Shown here: one piece after another, positions 37,372 to 46,117 of the stretch | How positions within the stretch are numbered: position 1 is the stretch's first letter | How the letters are laid out: every line of letters begins with the position of its first letter | NCBI GenBank assembly: GCA_020629955.1 | Contig: JAHDCI010000003.1 | Location: forward strand, 1-64,000 | DNA from: Myxococcota bacterium | Lineage (GTDB): Bacteria; Myxococcota_A; Polyangia; Polyangiales; Houyiibacteriaceae | Length of the DNA stretch: 64,000 nt | Reading direction: 5' to 3' | Made by a program: the position numbers and the translations under genes | The notes under the pieces: generated by a model | Database searches by the model: none | What the model saw: the letters and a program-made list of their open reading frames with translations, nothing else | What the model was told of the DNA's origin: nothing

Positions 37372-38811
37372 GTGTCGAGCGAGGAAAACGAAGAAAAACT
37401 CTCCGAAACATCGGGAGCGGAAGAGCCGCAAAAGTCGGCGGAGACGTCGCAGAGCGGAAATCGGTCGTGGAAATCACGGCTGGGGATTCAGGCGAACGCA
37501 CCTGAGCCACGGCGTCGAGCTTTCTTTCTCGGGTTTTGGGGCGCGGTGGCTCTCGCGGCGCTCTTCCTATTTCGAAGCGTGCTACTTCCGTTCTTTTTGG
37601 CGGTTGTCGTCGCTTATGTTCTGGCGCCGGTCGTGCGCTGGCTCGAGCGCCGAAAGGTGGGCGCGAAGAATATCCCTCGCTGGGTTTCGGTCGTATTGGT
37701 CTACCTCGCTTTGCTCGGGGTCAGCGGCGTGCTCCTTGGTTTTGGCGCGCCGCGTATGGTTGTCGAAGTGCAGCGCCTCGCTCGCGAAGTACCGGAAGCG
37801 GTATCCCATATTCGAGACGAGTGGGTCCCCACGATCCAGCGCACGATGCGCCAAGCCGTTCGGGAAGCGACCCCCATGGAAGTCGAGCCGGACGAATCGT
37901 CGGAATCGAACCCGTCGAGCGGAGCCGATGGTTCCGAAGGCCAAGTCGACCGTGAGCCGGCTCCTGAGACCACGGCCGCACTTCGCATCATTCCCACCGA
38001 AGATGGCGCCTTTGAAGTCCATTTGCCTGAGCAGGGCATCGTCGTCGAGCCACGGGGAGAGCGATACCGAATCGTCGAGTCTCGGCCGCGAGGCGAAGAG
38101 GGTGGCGACCTCGCTGAGGTGGTCGTTCGCGCGGTAGAACACGCCACCGAAGACACCAGCCAGACCGCCAGCACGCTGCTCCGAACCGCCCGAAAAGTCA
38201 TCGAAGCGCTGGTGAAAGGTGTCTTTAACTTCTTCCTGATGTTGATGATCAGCGCCTATTTGTTGATCACGTCGGACCGAATTTTGGGTTTCTTCCGGGC
38301 GCTTTGGCCCCAGCGGCGGCGTCGAAGTTTCGATCGCCTCATCCTGCGGATCGACAAAGGCCTTTCAGGCGTGGTGCGTGGCCAAATTCTCATCAGTTTG
38401 GTTAACGGCGTGCTGAGCGGGATTGGCTTCTATGCTCTCGAACTTCGCTATTGGCCCGTTCTCACGCTGATCGCGACTCTTTTGAGCGTCATTCCGATCT
38501 TCGGCTCGATTCTCAGCACGATTCCGGCAGTGATTATCGGTCTGCAGCAGAGCCCAAGCGTCGCCGCATTTGTACTGATCTGGATCATCGTTATCCATCA
38601 AATTGAGGCGAATTTCCTCAATCCGAAGATTATGGGCGACGCCGCGAAGGTGCACCCGGTGATGGTCGTATTTGCGCTTCTCGCGGGAGAGGCGGTCTTT
38701 GGTTTGGTGGGCGCGCTACTCGCTGTGCCAGTTCTGTCCATTACGCAAAGCTTGTTTAACCATTATCGCGAAGTTTATCTCGGCGCGGAGCAAAATACCG
38801 CAAACGGGTAA
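37372..38811 (+). CDS. AI-2E family (PerM/YdbI-type) transporter
   Basis: The 479-aa protein starts at GTG 37372. After a 50-residue cytosolic tail it has about eight transmembrane segments with the family signatures 'PFFLAVVVAYVLAPVVRWLERR', 'IPIFGSILSTIPAVIIG' and 'IHQIEANFLNPKIMGDAAKVHPVMVVFALLAGE'. Unusual is a roughly 110-residue hydrophilic insert after the second or third helix (residues about 160-270, acidic then basic), longer than in PerM homologues and probably a periplasmic domain. Substrate unknown; only some members export AI-2. Confidence 0.85.
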   Translation: MSSEENEEKLSETSGAEEPQKSAETSQSGNRSWKSRLGIQANAPEPRRRAFFLGFWGAVALAALFLFRSVLLPFFLAVVVAYVLAPVVRWLERRKVGAKNIPRWVSVVLVYLALLGVSGVLLGFGAPRMVVEVQRLAREVPEAVSHIRDEWVPTIQRTMRQAVREATPMEVEPDESSESNPSSGADGSEGQVDREPAPETTAALRIIPTEDGAFEVHLPEQGIVVEPRGERYRIVESRPRGEEGGDLAEVVVRAVEHATEDTSQTASTLLRTARKVIEALVKGVFNFFLMLMISAYLLITSDRILGFFRALWPQRRRRSFDRLILRIDKGLSGVVRGQILISLVNGVLSGIGFYALELRYWPVLTLIATLLSVIPIFGSILSTIPAVIIGLQQSPSVAAFVLIWIIVIHQIEANFLNPKIMGDAAKVHPVMVVFALLAGEAVFGLVGALLAVPVLSITQSLFNHYREVYLGAEQNTANG

Positions 38812-38880
38812 TGAAAAAGGTTGGCGAATGCACAACTCGGTGTTACGTCAAACACGTCAATTTTGGATCAGGAGGAATTT

Positions 38881-39810
38881 GTGACCAAGTTTAACCAGCG
38901 AATGCTCGGGCTTGCCGTATCGGCGCTCGGACTTCTCAGCACCGGCTTTGCCGCCGCTCAGGATGCGGCCGAAGGTGCCGACGCGCCGCCCGCGGAGCCC
39001 GTCACTCTGGACAGCATCTGGGCCACCGTTGTCGAAGAAGGGCCGAAGTTCGGTCTCAAGCTTCTCGGCGGCATTGCACTTTGGATCGTCGGTCGCTTCC
39101 TTATCTCGCGTGCGGAAGGTCTCTTCAATCGGGTCATGAAGAAGACCCTTCCCGATGACACGCTCCGCCGTTATCTCGGGTCGACGCTTGGCGTCATCCT
39201 TCGCGTCGTCCTCATCGTCGCGATCCTCGGATTCTTCGGAATCGAGACCACCACCTTTGCCGCTCTCCTCGCCGGCGCCGGCCTCGCGATCGGTACCGCC
39301 TGGGGTGGCCTTCTCACGAACTTCGCCGCGGGCGTTTTCCTCGTCATCCTCAAGCCCTTCGGCAAGGGGGACTTCATCAACGCCGGTGGTGTTATCGGCA
39401 CCGTCGAGGACATCGGGCTCTTCGTCACGACCATCGACACGATGGACAACGTTCGCACCGTCGTTGGCAACAACAAGATCTTCTCGGACAACATCCAGAA
39501 CTTCACCGCGAACCCGTTCCGCCGTGTGGACCTTGTCGCACAGCTTGAGCATGGCGCCGACCACGCGAAAGCCATCGATCTTTTGAAGGAAGCGCTTCGC
39601 AAGATTCCGAACGTGCATGAGACGGACCCGACCGTCGAAATCCTCGAGTTCAACCTTGCCGGACCGGTCCTCTGCGTTCGCCCCTACGTTCACAACGACC
39701 ACTACTGGCAGGTTTACTTCGACACCAACCGCACCATCCGCGAAACCCTTGGCGGTGCCGGATTCCAGGTGCCGTGGCAGGAGTACCAGATTCGTCAGAA
39801 GAGCGCGTAA
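38881..39810 (+). CDS. MscS-family mechanosensitive channel
   Basis: A protein of about 309 aa from GTG 38881, immediately after an excellent AGGAGG site (38870-38875). A cleaved-signal-like N-terminus ('LGLAVSALGLLSTGFAAAQD') precedes a short periplasmic segment, three transmembrane helices and the MscS pore sequence 'LLAGAGLAIGTAWGGLLTNFAAGVFLVILKPFGKGDFI', then the beta domain 'GVIGTVEDIGLFVTTIDTMDNVRTVVGNNKIFSDNIQNFT'. It opens on membrane tension to release osmolytes during downshock. It ends at a strong terminator. Confidence 0.93.
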   Translation: MTKFNQRMLGLAVSALGLLSTGFAAAQDAAEGADAPPAEPVTLDSIWATVVEEGPKFGLKLLGGIALWIVGRFLISRAEGLFNRVMKKTLPDDTLRRYLGSTLGVILRVVLIVAILGFFGIETTTFAALLAGAGLAIGTAWGGLLTNFAAGVFLVILKPFGKGDFINAGGVIGTVEDIGLFVTTIDTMDNVRTVVGNNKIFSDNIQNFTANPFRRVDLVAQLEHGADHAKAIDLLKEALRKIPNVHETDPTVEILEFNLAGPVLCVRPYVHNDHYWQVYFDTNRTIRETLGGAGFQVPWQEYQIRQKSA

Positions 39811-39829
39811 GTTCGCGTTTTGAGAAAAG

Positions 39830-39854
39830 AGGCCGCCTTCGGGTGGCCTTTTTT
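39830..39854 (+). terminator. Rho-independent terminator of the MscS gene
   Basis: The 8-bp stem AGGCCGCC/GGTGGCCT (one G-U pair) has a TTCG tetraloop and is followed by TTTTTT. It lies 20 bp after the stop codon. Confidence 0.92.
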
Positions 39855-39944
39855 CGTTTCGTGACACGTTCTCGGCCTTGCATGCCGAAGAGGGCTGATC
39901 GATGTTTCCCTCGAAGCGAGAGCTTCGTGAAGGATGGGTGTGGA

Positions 39945-40691
39945 TTGAGCGATCTTGAGGCAAAACGAATCGTCGTGACTGGCGCGAGCCGTGGCATCGG
40001 CCAGGCGATTGCGCTTGAGTACGCACGCAGGGGAGCGACGGTCATTGCGAGCGCTCGCTCGGAGACCTCGCTCGCGGAGACCAAAGCGGTCTTTCCCGAT
40101 CGGATCCGGACAATCTCAGCGGATCTCTTGGATGAGGAGTCGCTCGCCGGGCTCGCTCGTACGGTTTCAGAAGCATTCGGGGAAGTCGATGCGCTTGTCT
40201 GCTGCGCGGGAGCGCTACGTTATGGAACGCTGGAAGAGCTTGAGGCGTCAGATTTCGAATGGATGATGAAGCTCCACGTCGTCGCGCCGGCGATGTTGGT
40301 TCGGGCGCTCTTACCTGCGCTTCGCGCCGGCTTTGGTTCGGTGCTCATGATTGGGAGCACTCTGGCCCAGCAGACCGCGCCAGGCATGTCCGCGTACGCG
40401 GCCTCCAAAGCAGCGCTTCACTCGCTAACGCACTCCCTGGCGCTCGAGCTTGCCCCTGAGATTCGAGTCAACACGCTCTCCCTCGGCGTGATCGAGACGG
40501 ACATGACTCGCTCCCTGCGTCCTGGTTTCGAGAGCGAAAAAGAACAGCTTGAGGTGTTGCGCTCGCTGCATCCTTTGAAGCGCCTGGGGACGGCGGAAGA
40601 GGCCGCGGAGGCTGCAGTGTTTGCGACCGAAGCGAGATGGATGACAGGTTCGATTCTCACGCTTGATGGCGGTCTCGTGAACGCTGGATAG
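39945..40691 (+). CDS. short-chain dehydrogenase/reductase
   Basis: A classical SDR of about 248 aa from TTG 39945. 'VVTGASRGIGQAIALEYARRGATVIASAR' (NAD(P) site), 'ALVCCAGALRYGTLEEL' (NAG motif degenerated to CAG), catalytic Ser in 'VLMIGSTLAQQ' and 'YAASKAA' (YxxxK), ending 'GSILTLDGGLVNAG'. FabG-like in outline, but no ACP gene is adjacent, so the substrate is unknown. The start is inferred from the position of the glycine motif; an upstream reading would add a non-homologous 57 residues. Confidence 0.85.
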   Translation: MSDLEAKRIVVTGASRGIGQAIALEYARRGATVIASARSETSLAETKAVFPDRIRTISADLLDEESLAGLARTVSEAFGEVDALVCCAGALRYGTLEELEASDFEWMMKLHVVAPAMLVRALLPALRAGFGSVLMIGSTLAQQTAPGMSAYAASKAALHSLTHSLALELAPEIRVNTLSLGVIETDMTRSLRPGFESEKEQLEVLRSLHPLKRLGTAEEAAEAAVFATEARWMTGSILTLDGGLVNAG

Positions 40692-40757
40692 AGAGGCGGC
40701 CCGGTGTTGGCCCTGGCATCGCTTCGTCTCTGATCTTCGGGTTTCGATGCTTCAGGC

Positions 40758-41834
40758 TTGGCGTTCGCGACGACTCAGGGCACCCTATCGGGCGCAGTGT
40801 CCGGACTGACTCATCGCTCGCGTCGAATCCTCTACGCGGCCATTACCGAATACATCGCGACGGGCGAGCCCGTCGGGTCGCGCCGTATTGCCAAGCGCTA
40901 CGGTATCCAGCTCTCCGCGGCGACGATCCGGAATGTATTGGCAGACCTTGAAGACAGCGGTTTGCTTCGGCAGCCGCATACATCCGCCGGTCGGATTCCG
41001 ACCGACCATGGTTTCCGGGTTTTCGTCGACGCCTTGGTGCGCATGCGCGAAGTCTCCGAGCGAGACCAAAAAGCGATCCTCGACGAGATCGCGGCTCTTA
41101 AGCCAGGCGCGGACCTGCTCCAAGCGACCGGAGAGATTCTCAGCTCCGTCACTGGGGCCGCTGCGGTCGTCGTGGCGCCGCGGCCGGAGGAGGAGAAGCT
41201 TCAACGCCTGCATTTTATGCCGCTCCAGGCGACCACTCTCCTCGCGGTCATGGTGACGACCAGCGGCGTTGTCCAAAACCGCCTTGTCGAACTGAGACGA
41301 CAGACGGATTCCGCCGAGCTCGAGCGTGTGAACAACCTCCTGGCAGACCTTCTTAGCGACCCCATGAGCCTCCGCGAGGTCAGAGAGACGCTTGCGGAAG
41401 AAGCGAGCGAGCAGCGGGATCTTCTGGCGGATTTGACGAGCAACGCGGAAAAGGTGGTCAGCGCAACCCTCGAAGAAGAGAGCCCCGCGCGCGTTCATGT
41501 CGAAGGGCAAGGACGCCTCTTCGATCGCCCCGAGTTCCTCGATCCCGAAAAGATCAAACGCTATCTCAAAGCCCTCGATGACCAGGAGAGGCTCCTTGGG
41601 TTGCTCGACGAGACGCTGATCTCCAAAGGGGTGCGGGTGCTCATTGGCGCGGAGGCCAACCTCGGCGATGTCGACGACGTGAGCGTGATCAGCTCCACTT
41701 ATACGCGCTCGGGTGGTTCGCGGGGAACCCTCGGCGTCATCGGGCCATCGCGTATGGACTACGGAAAGATTGTGCCGCTCGTCGAGTTCATTGCAGGCGC
41801 TGTCTCAAGCGCGCTCGATCAAACCGACGATTGA
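40758..41834 (+). CDS. hrcA: heat-inducible transcription repressor HrcA
   Basis: The 358-aa protein has the N-terminal winged helix 'LYAAITEYIATGEPVGSRRIAKRYGIQLSAATIRNVLADLEDSGLLRQPHTSAGRIPTDHGFRVFVDALV', the strongest HrcA signature, and the C-terminal 'RVLIGAEANLGDVDDVSVISSTYTRSGGSRGTLGVIGPSRMDYGKIVPLVEFIA'. It represses chaperone genes by binding CIRCE. Start TTG 40758; GTG 40797 is possible. It is separated from dnaK/grpE/groE, and no CIRCE element was seen in the window. Its end overlaps the convergent UDG gene by 16 bp. Confidence 0.95.
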   Translation: MAFATTQGTLSGAVSGLTHRSRRILYAAITEYIATGEPVGSRRIAKRYGIQLSAATIRNVLADLEDSGLLRQPHTSAGRIPTDHGFRVFVDALVRMREVSERDQKAILDEIAALKPGADLLQATGEILSSVTGAAAVVVAPRPEEEKLQRLHFMPLQATTLLAVMVTTSGVVQNRLVELRRQTDSAELERVNNLLADLLSDPMSLREVRETLAEEASEQRDLLADLTSNAEKVVSATLEEESPARVHVEGQGRLFDRPEFLDPEKIKRYLKALDDQERLLGLLDETLISKGVRVLIGAEANLGDVDDVSVISSTYTRSGGSRGTLGVIGPSRMDYGKIVPLVEFIAGAVSSALDQTDD

Positions 41835-42406
41835 TCTGTCGCGATCGCGGTTCGAATGGTTTCTCGGAGACTCGGAAGGAGAGTCTTCTCAAACCATGGG
41901 TTGGTCTTAAACCAGCGGACATTCCGAGGCGAGGGGTGCGGCAACACCCAGCGCCTGGGCGCGAAGTCTTTCCAGCGTAGAACGCTCGCGGTGAGCGTCT
42001 TCTCGCGCTCCGGGAGATAACGGCGCTGCGCGTACATACCGATGATCAAGAGAATCGGGTCGCTCTTCAGAGAGTCGAGAAAGCGAGGGTGCCAGAGCGG
42101 TGCGCATTCCGGACGCGGCGGTAGATCGCCTGACTTTCCCGTCCCAGGATAACAAAACCCCATAGGGAGAATTGCGAAGTGTTGCTCGTTGTAGAACTCT
42201 TCGTCGCTTACGCCCAGCCAGTCGCGGAGGCGAACGCCGCTCGGATCGTCCCATGGGATCCCGCTTTCATGCACGCGCCGCCCGGGAGCCTGTCCAATAA
42301 TGACAACTTTCGCATTCGTGCTTCCACGCACGACAGGACGGACGCCATGGGGCAGCGCATTCGCGCAGACCTCGCAACTCCGGATTTCGCTTAGTAGTGA
42401 CTTCAT
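41819..42406 (-). CDS. uracil-DNA glycosylase family protein
   Basis: The 195-aa protein has the N-terminal Cys pair 'CEVCANALPHGVRPVV', 'VVIIGQAPGRRVHESGIPWDDPSGVRLRDWLGV' (motif A), 'FAILPMGFCYPGTGKSGDLPPRPECAPLWHPR', 'LLIIGMYAQ' and 'VLPHPSPRNVRW' (motif B, HPSPxN). This is the compact UDG subfamily common in Proteobacteria, removing uracil from DNA before base-excision repair. It is divergent from mvaD. Confidence 0.92.
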   Translation of the reverse strand: MKSLLSEIRSCEVCANALPHGVRPVVRGSTNAKVVIIGQAPGRRVHESGIPWDDPSGVRLRDWLGVSDEEFYNEQHFAILPMGFCYPGTGKSGDLPPRPECAPLWHPRFLDSLKSDPILLIIGMYAQRRYLPEREKTLTASVLRWKDFAPRRWVLPHPSPRNVRWFKTNPWFEKTLLPSLRETIRTAIATDQSSV

Positions 42407-42531
42407 CCCAGGGTTCTCGTGACATATCTCGAGGTGCTTTGAAATGTCCCGGAACCACGACCGTGCCAGTTTGGACGGACCCTCCCAATTCGGCGGCTTG
42501 CGAAGGGAGCAGAACGCGATACGTCGCCGGG

Positions 42532-43560
42532 GTGAATACGAGCTCTTCTAGCCGAGTGGGGGCCGCGCGCGCCCGTGCGAATATTGCGCTGGCCAAATAC
42601 TGGGGTAAGTCGGATATCCCGCTCAATTTGCCGGCGGTCCCAAGTATCTCGCTTACTCTTGATGGGCTGGTTACCGAAACCACCGTGCGATTTGTAGACG
42701 GGCTCGACGCCGACCGGGCGACGCTCGATGGGCGGGACGCTTCCGAAAAAGAGATGGTTCGGATCCGAGAACTTCTCGATCGCGTCCGAGCGAAAGCAAA
42801 GCTTGATCTCCGCGCCGAAGTCGCGAGCGGAAACCGCTTCCCGACGGCGGCAGGACTCGCATCGAGCGCCTCGGGATTCGCTGCGCTCGCGGCCGCGGCG
42901 TCTCATGCTGCAGGACTGGCCCCAAGCGCGAAAGGTCTGAGCGCGATGGCTCGTCAGTCGAGTGCTTCGGCGGCGAGATCCATCTACGGGGGCTTTTCGG
43001 AACTCCCGGCAGGAAAACCAGGAAACGCTCGTCTCGCGGCGAAGCCCCTCTTCGACGCAGCCTATTGGGATGTTCGCATCGTAGTTGCGGTCACGGCGAA
43101 AGGACCGAAGAAGGTTGGTTCCACCGAAGGCATGGAACGCTCGCGAAAGACCTCGCCCCTCTATGAGGCGTGGGTGCAGCAGGCGCCGAAGCTCACCAAG
43201 GTGATTCGCAAAGCATTGCGCGAGAAGAACCTCGACGCCCTTGGCGCGACGATGGAGCAGAGTACATTTGCGTTTCATGCATGTGCGCTCTCCGCCCGTC
43301 CGGGGATTCGATACTGGCAGCCCGCCACGATGTCGGCACTTGGCGCCGTGGAGTCGCTTCGCGAACGAGGAATCTCGGCCTGGGCGACGATGGATGCGGG
43401 CCCTCACGTAAAGGTGCTCTGTCACGCAGCCGACGCACGGAAGGTTCAGCGCGCTCTCGCGGGCGCGGAGGGAGTGCAGTCGACAAAAACGCTCAAGCCG
43501 GGAGCCGGTCTTGAGGTGGGAAGAACGCTCCGCTCACTACAGCCCTTGGAGGGGGAATAA
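42532..43560 (+). CDS. mvaD: diphosphomevalonate decarboxylase
   Basis: A GHMP-superfamily enzyme of about 342 aa. 'ANIALAKYWGKSD' near the start, 'NLPAVPSISLTL', the ATP-binding loop 'NRFPTAAGLASSASGFAALAAA', 'SASAARSIYGGFSE' and 'WATMDAGPHVKVLC' all match diphosphomevalonate decarboxylases, which make isopentenyl diphosphate. GTG 42532 is preferred; upstream in-frame codons run to 42397 but overlap the UDG start region. The next gene is another mevalonate-pathway kinase 4 bp later. Confidence 0.93.
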   Translation: MNTSSSSRVGAARARANIALAKYWGKSDIPLNLPAVPSISLTLDGLVTETTVRFVDGLDADRATLDGRDASEKEMVRIRELLDRVRAKAKLDLRAEVASGNRFPTAAGLASSASGFAALAAAASHAAGLAPSAKGLSAMARQSSASAARSIYGGFSELPAGKPGNARLAAKPLFDAAYWDVRIVVAVTAKGPKKVGSTEGMERSRKTSPLYEAWVQQAPKLTKVIRKALREKNLDALGATMEQSTFAFHACALSARPGIRYWQPATMSALGAVESLRERGISAWATMDAGPHVKVLCHAADARKVQRALAGAEGVQSTKTLKPGAGLEVGRTLRSLQPLEGE

Positions 43561-43564
43561 TAAT

Positions 43565-44524
43565 ATGGGTTTCGGGGAACGCGTCGCGACGGCGCCTGGG
43601 AAGATGATGGTCTGCGGAGAGTATGCGGTGCTTCATCGCGCTCCGTCTGTGGTGGTAGCGGTCGATCGACGGGCTGAGGTTACTCTTGCGCGAAGTGTGC
43701 CCTTGGACCGTGAATCGAGCGGCGTCCGCTTTCCGGAAGCGCTTGCTTCGTTTCGGTGTGGCGAGGAAGTCTTCGGCTCTCCGCCTCCTGGAATGAAGCT
43801 TGGCGTGGATGTTTCATCGCTTCGGCGCGGAGAGCACAAGCTTGGTCTTGGCTCGAGCGCTGCAAGTGCAGCTGCAGCAGCGGGTCTTGCCTGCGCAGCA
43901 AGCGGTAACGCGATAGAAGATCGGATCGCCGATGTCCTGAACGTTGCGATGGAAGGACATCGCCGCGTATCGCCCAGCGGAAGCGGCGCGGATGTCGCGG
44001 CGGCGGTCCTGGGGGGCTTTGTCCGTTTCCAAAGATTGGCGGAGAGTGTCGATGCCCAACCTGCGGACGTCGCGGAGGGAATGTTCTGGTCGGTGATTTG
44101 GACTGGAGAACCCGCGAGCACCCGTGGACTTGTCGCGAAGGTGAATGAGTTCAGGGAACGAGACCCGAGCGGACATGCGCGGATCATGGCGGAGCTCACC
44201 GAGAGCAGCCACCAGTTCTGTCATGCCCTCTCAACTTCCTGTCAGGATACGATCGATGCGATCGCTGCGTATCACGAGGGGATGAAGACCCTCGGTGAGC
44301 TCGCTGGAGCCCCGATTGTTGAGTACAAACTCGATCGGGTCGCCCATCTTGCGGAACGTTTCGGCGGTTCATCGAAGCCATCTGGCGCGGGCGGAGGCGA
44401 CGTGGCGTTAGCGCTCTTTCTTGACGCGGAATCTCGCGATGCGTTCGAAGAATCTTGCGCCACGAAGGATCTCACGCCGGTATCGCTGAAGCTTGGGGAG
44501 CCCGGGGTTCGAATCGAAACCTGA
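43565..44524 (+). CDS. GHMP kinase, probably phosphomevalonate kinase
   Basis: A protein of about 319 aa from ATG 43565 with a GGAGGGGGAA ribosome site. 'TAPGKMMVCGEYAVLHRAPSVVVAVDRR' (PGK...GEYAV), 'KLGLGSSAASAAAAA' (GLGSSAA ATP loop), 'SPSGSGADVAAAV' and 'PSGAGGGDVALALF' are the four GHMP motifs. 'IWTGEPASTRGLV' resembles phosphomevalonate kinases more than mevalonate kinases. It works with mvaD in the mevalonate route to isopentenyl diphosphate. Which phosphorylation step it performs is not settled from sequence. Confidence 0.8.
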   Translation: MGFGERVATAPGKMMVCGEYAVLHRAPSVVVAVDRRAEVTLARSVPLDRESSGVRFPEALASFRCGEEVFGSPPPGMKLGVDVSSLRRGEHKLGLGSSAASAAAAAGLACAASGNAIEDRIADVLNVAMEGHRRVSPSGSGADVAAAVLGGFVRFQRLAESVDAQPADVAEGMFWSVIWTGEPASTRGLVAKVNEFRERDPSGHARIMAELTESSHQFCHALSTSCQDTIDAIAAYHEGMKTLGELAGAPIVEYKLDRVAHLAERFGGSSKPSGAGGGDVALALFLDAESRDAFEESCATKDLTPVSLKLGEPGVRIET

Positions 44525-44543
44525 CTTCCTTGTGCGAAAACAA

Positions 44544-44573
44544 AAAAGGAGCACCCCCTCGGGTGCTCCTTTT
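44544..44573. terminator. bidirectional terminator
   Basis: A perfect 13-bp stem AAAAGGAGCACCC/GGGTGCTCCTTTT has a CCTC loop. The A-run on one side and T-run on the other make it work for both the plus-strand kinase gene and the convergent gene at 44591. Confidence 0.95.
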
Positions 44574-44590
44574 GTTTCCGCGGCGGAGAC

Positions 44591-45043
44591 TCAGCGTTTG
44601 ACCTTGCCGTTCTCGTCGACCTTCACACCGAGCATGCGCCAGGTCTGGGGATCGAGCTTGTAGAGCTGTGCGTGCTCCTCGATGATTTCGACGAGTTCGT
44701 CGGACATCTGAATGCGCATCGGCTTCACGCCTGCTTTCTTCAGCGAGGCAAAGCTCTCTCCTAGGTCGATCAGCTCCTGCGTGCGCGAGAGGACTTCCTG
44801 CGGCTTGAGCGGCGTACCTCGTCGACCCTTCTTCATCTCCTTCAGTTCGGTGATGAGTCGAAGACGACGCTTCTCCGTACGGCCATCGCTATCGGGGCGG
44901 GTTCCACCTCCCAGCGCGACCGTATTCAGCGCGCGAGCGATGCGGCGCTTTGCGACCGCCTCCGGGCTTCCGCGAAGGTTGCTCTTCTTCGCGGCCGCGC
45001 TGCGGCTCTTTTTTGTCGTCTTCTTGGCTTTCTTGGCTGCCAT
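44591..45043 (-). CDS. hypothetical protein with Lys/Ala-rich N-terminus
   Basis: The 150-aa protein has a strongly basic histone H1-like N-terminus ('AAKKAKKTTKKSRSAAAKKS', residues 2-21) and a folded, charged helical remainder ('TEKRRLRLITELKEMKKG'; 'IIEEHAQLYKLDPQTWRMLG'). The ribosome site is AGGAG 9 bases before the ATG. Nucleic-acid binding is plausible from the tail alone. No family recognised. Confidence 0.65.
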   Translation of the reverse strand: MAAKKAKKTTKKSRSAAAKKSNLRGSPEAVAKRRIARALNTVALGGGTRPDSDGRTEKRRLRLITELKEMKKGRRGTPLKPQEVLSRTQELIDLGESFASLKKAGVKPMRIQMSDELVEIIEEHAQLYKLDPQTWRMLGVKVDENGKVKR

Positions 45044-45210
45044 TGAGATCTCCTAGTCAGTTTTGCGATCGTGAAAGGTGAGATTCGTTATCACGATTGG
45101 ATGATCCCCCACATGGACGTTCAAACACGATATCAAAAGCATCTTTGTGCCAATGATGCAAGTGGACAACCCCCCTTCGTTCAGAGCGGGACATGTGCTA
45201 ACCTATTTGA

Positions 45211-45705
45211 GTGACGTTTCCGTCTAAGATTCCGCCAGGTTCTCGCCGGTTTAGCGATGCCGAACATGAGCTGATCACCAAGCGAATGAACGAGATTGTG
45301 GCTCAGAGCTACCTCTTTCGAAGCCTGGATGAACAGGCCCGAGGAGACCTACTCAGTTTGGGGTACGTTCGGCGCTTCCCAGCAGGGACGACGATCGTAG
45401 AAGAAGGTCAGTTAGGTGCCGAGATGTTCCTGTTGATCGAGGGCTCTGTCCGGGTTGAAACGGACTCACCTGCTGGCAAAGTAGAGCTCGCGACCTTGGG
45501 AGTGGGCGCTTGTATTGGTGAAGTTTCACTTTTGACCGGCAGGCCGCGTACAGCGACCGTGATTGCGACTTCGACGGTTGACGCAGCCGTTTTCGAGAAA
45601 CATCGAATTGATCGATTCCTCGACGAACACCCGAAGATGCGAAACGTCCTTGAGGGCCTAATTCAAGCGCGCGCCCGCGACACGATTGAGAAAATCATCG
45701 GTTAG
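45211..45705 (+). CDS. cyclic nucleotide-binding domain protein
   Basis: The 164-aa protein consists of little more than one cNMP-binding domain: 'LFRSLDEQARGDLLSLGYVRRFPAGTTIVEEGQLGAEMFLLIEGSVRVET...LGVGACIGEVSLLTGRPRTATVIATSTV'. 'IGEVSLLTGRPRTATV' is the phosphate-binding cassette with the conserved Glu and Arg. No DNA-binding or enzymatic domain is fused. Start GTG 45211. It probably senses cAMP or cGMP; the output partner is not encoded nearby. Confidence 0.9.
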   Translation: MTFPSKIPPGSRRFSDAEHELITKRMNEIVAQSYLFRSLDEQARGDLLSLGYVRRFPAGTTIVEEGQLGAEMFLLIEGSVRVETDSPAGKVELATLGVGACIGEVSLLTGRPRTATVIATSTVDAAVFEKHRIDRFLDEHPKMRNVLEGLIQARARDTIEKIIG

Positions 45706-46117
45706 CAGCCCGTCGATTTACTCTCGCTCTGAAAAACGTGGGGAGTTTGCGTGCGTAGATGCGTCCGATTTGATGGCAAGGTTTGTACATACGTGGCGAG
45801 AATTGGATGGCGTTCGAGTGGGTGAAAACGCCACGAAGCGGCATTCGGATTAAATCAACGGGCTGCTAGCGATCGGATGGTCGATCGAGTTCGTTGGGCC
45901 CGGCCCGTACGTTCACCTTTTCGATGGAGAGCAAATCGGCTCCTCCGTTCGTTCGGCGCTGGGCAACCTGTCGTGAATCCGGCGATGGCCTGTCAGATTG
46001 GCGCTCCAAACCAGATGGTTGGATCCCTCGCAACCCTCGGCTGCCACGTGTGACCGTGCCTTCTTGAGCGACTCCACGCGACCGCCGTTTGGCATGCTTT
46101 GAGCAACGCGCGGGGAC
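45706..46117. other. 412-bp gene-free region
   Basis: I find no coding sequence with a plausible start and family match on either strand; the minus-strand open frames here are shadows running in from the ADP-ribosylglycohydrolase gene. It starts AT-rich and presumably carries the promoter of the 46118 gene. No repeat or hairpin of note. Confidence 0.4.

Noticed and set aside
39774-39944. N-terminal extension of the SDR gene over the MscS terminator
   Set aside because: The extension would start inside the upstream coding region, run through a strong terminator and add sequence unlike SDRs; the TTG at 39945 is a better start.
40692-40757. CIRCE element before hrcA or dnaJ
   Set aside because: I found no inverted repeat of the TTAGCACTC/GAGTGCTAA type in front of hrcA, dnaJ or elsewhere.
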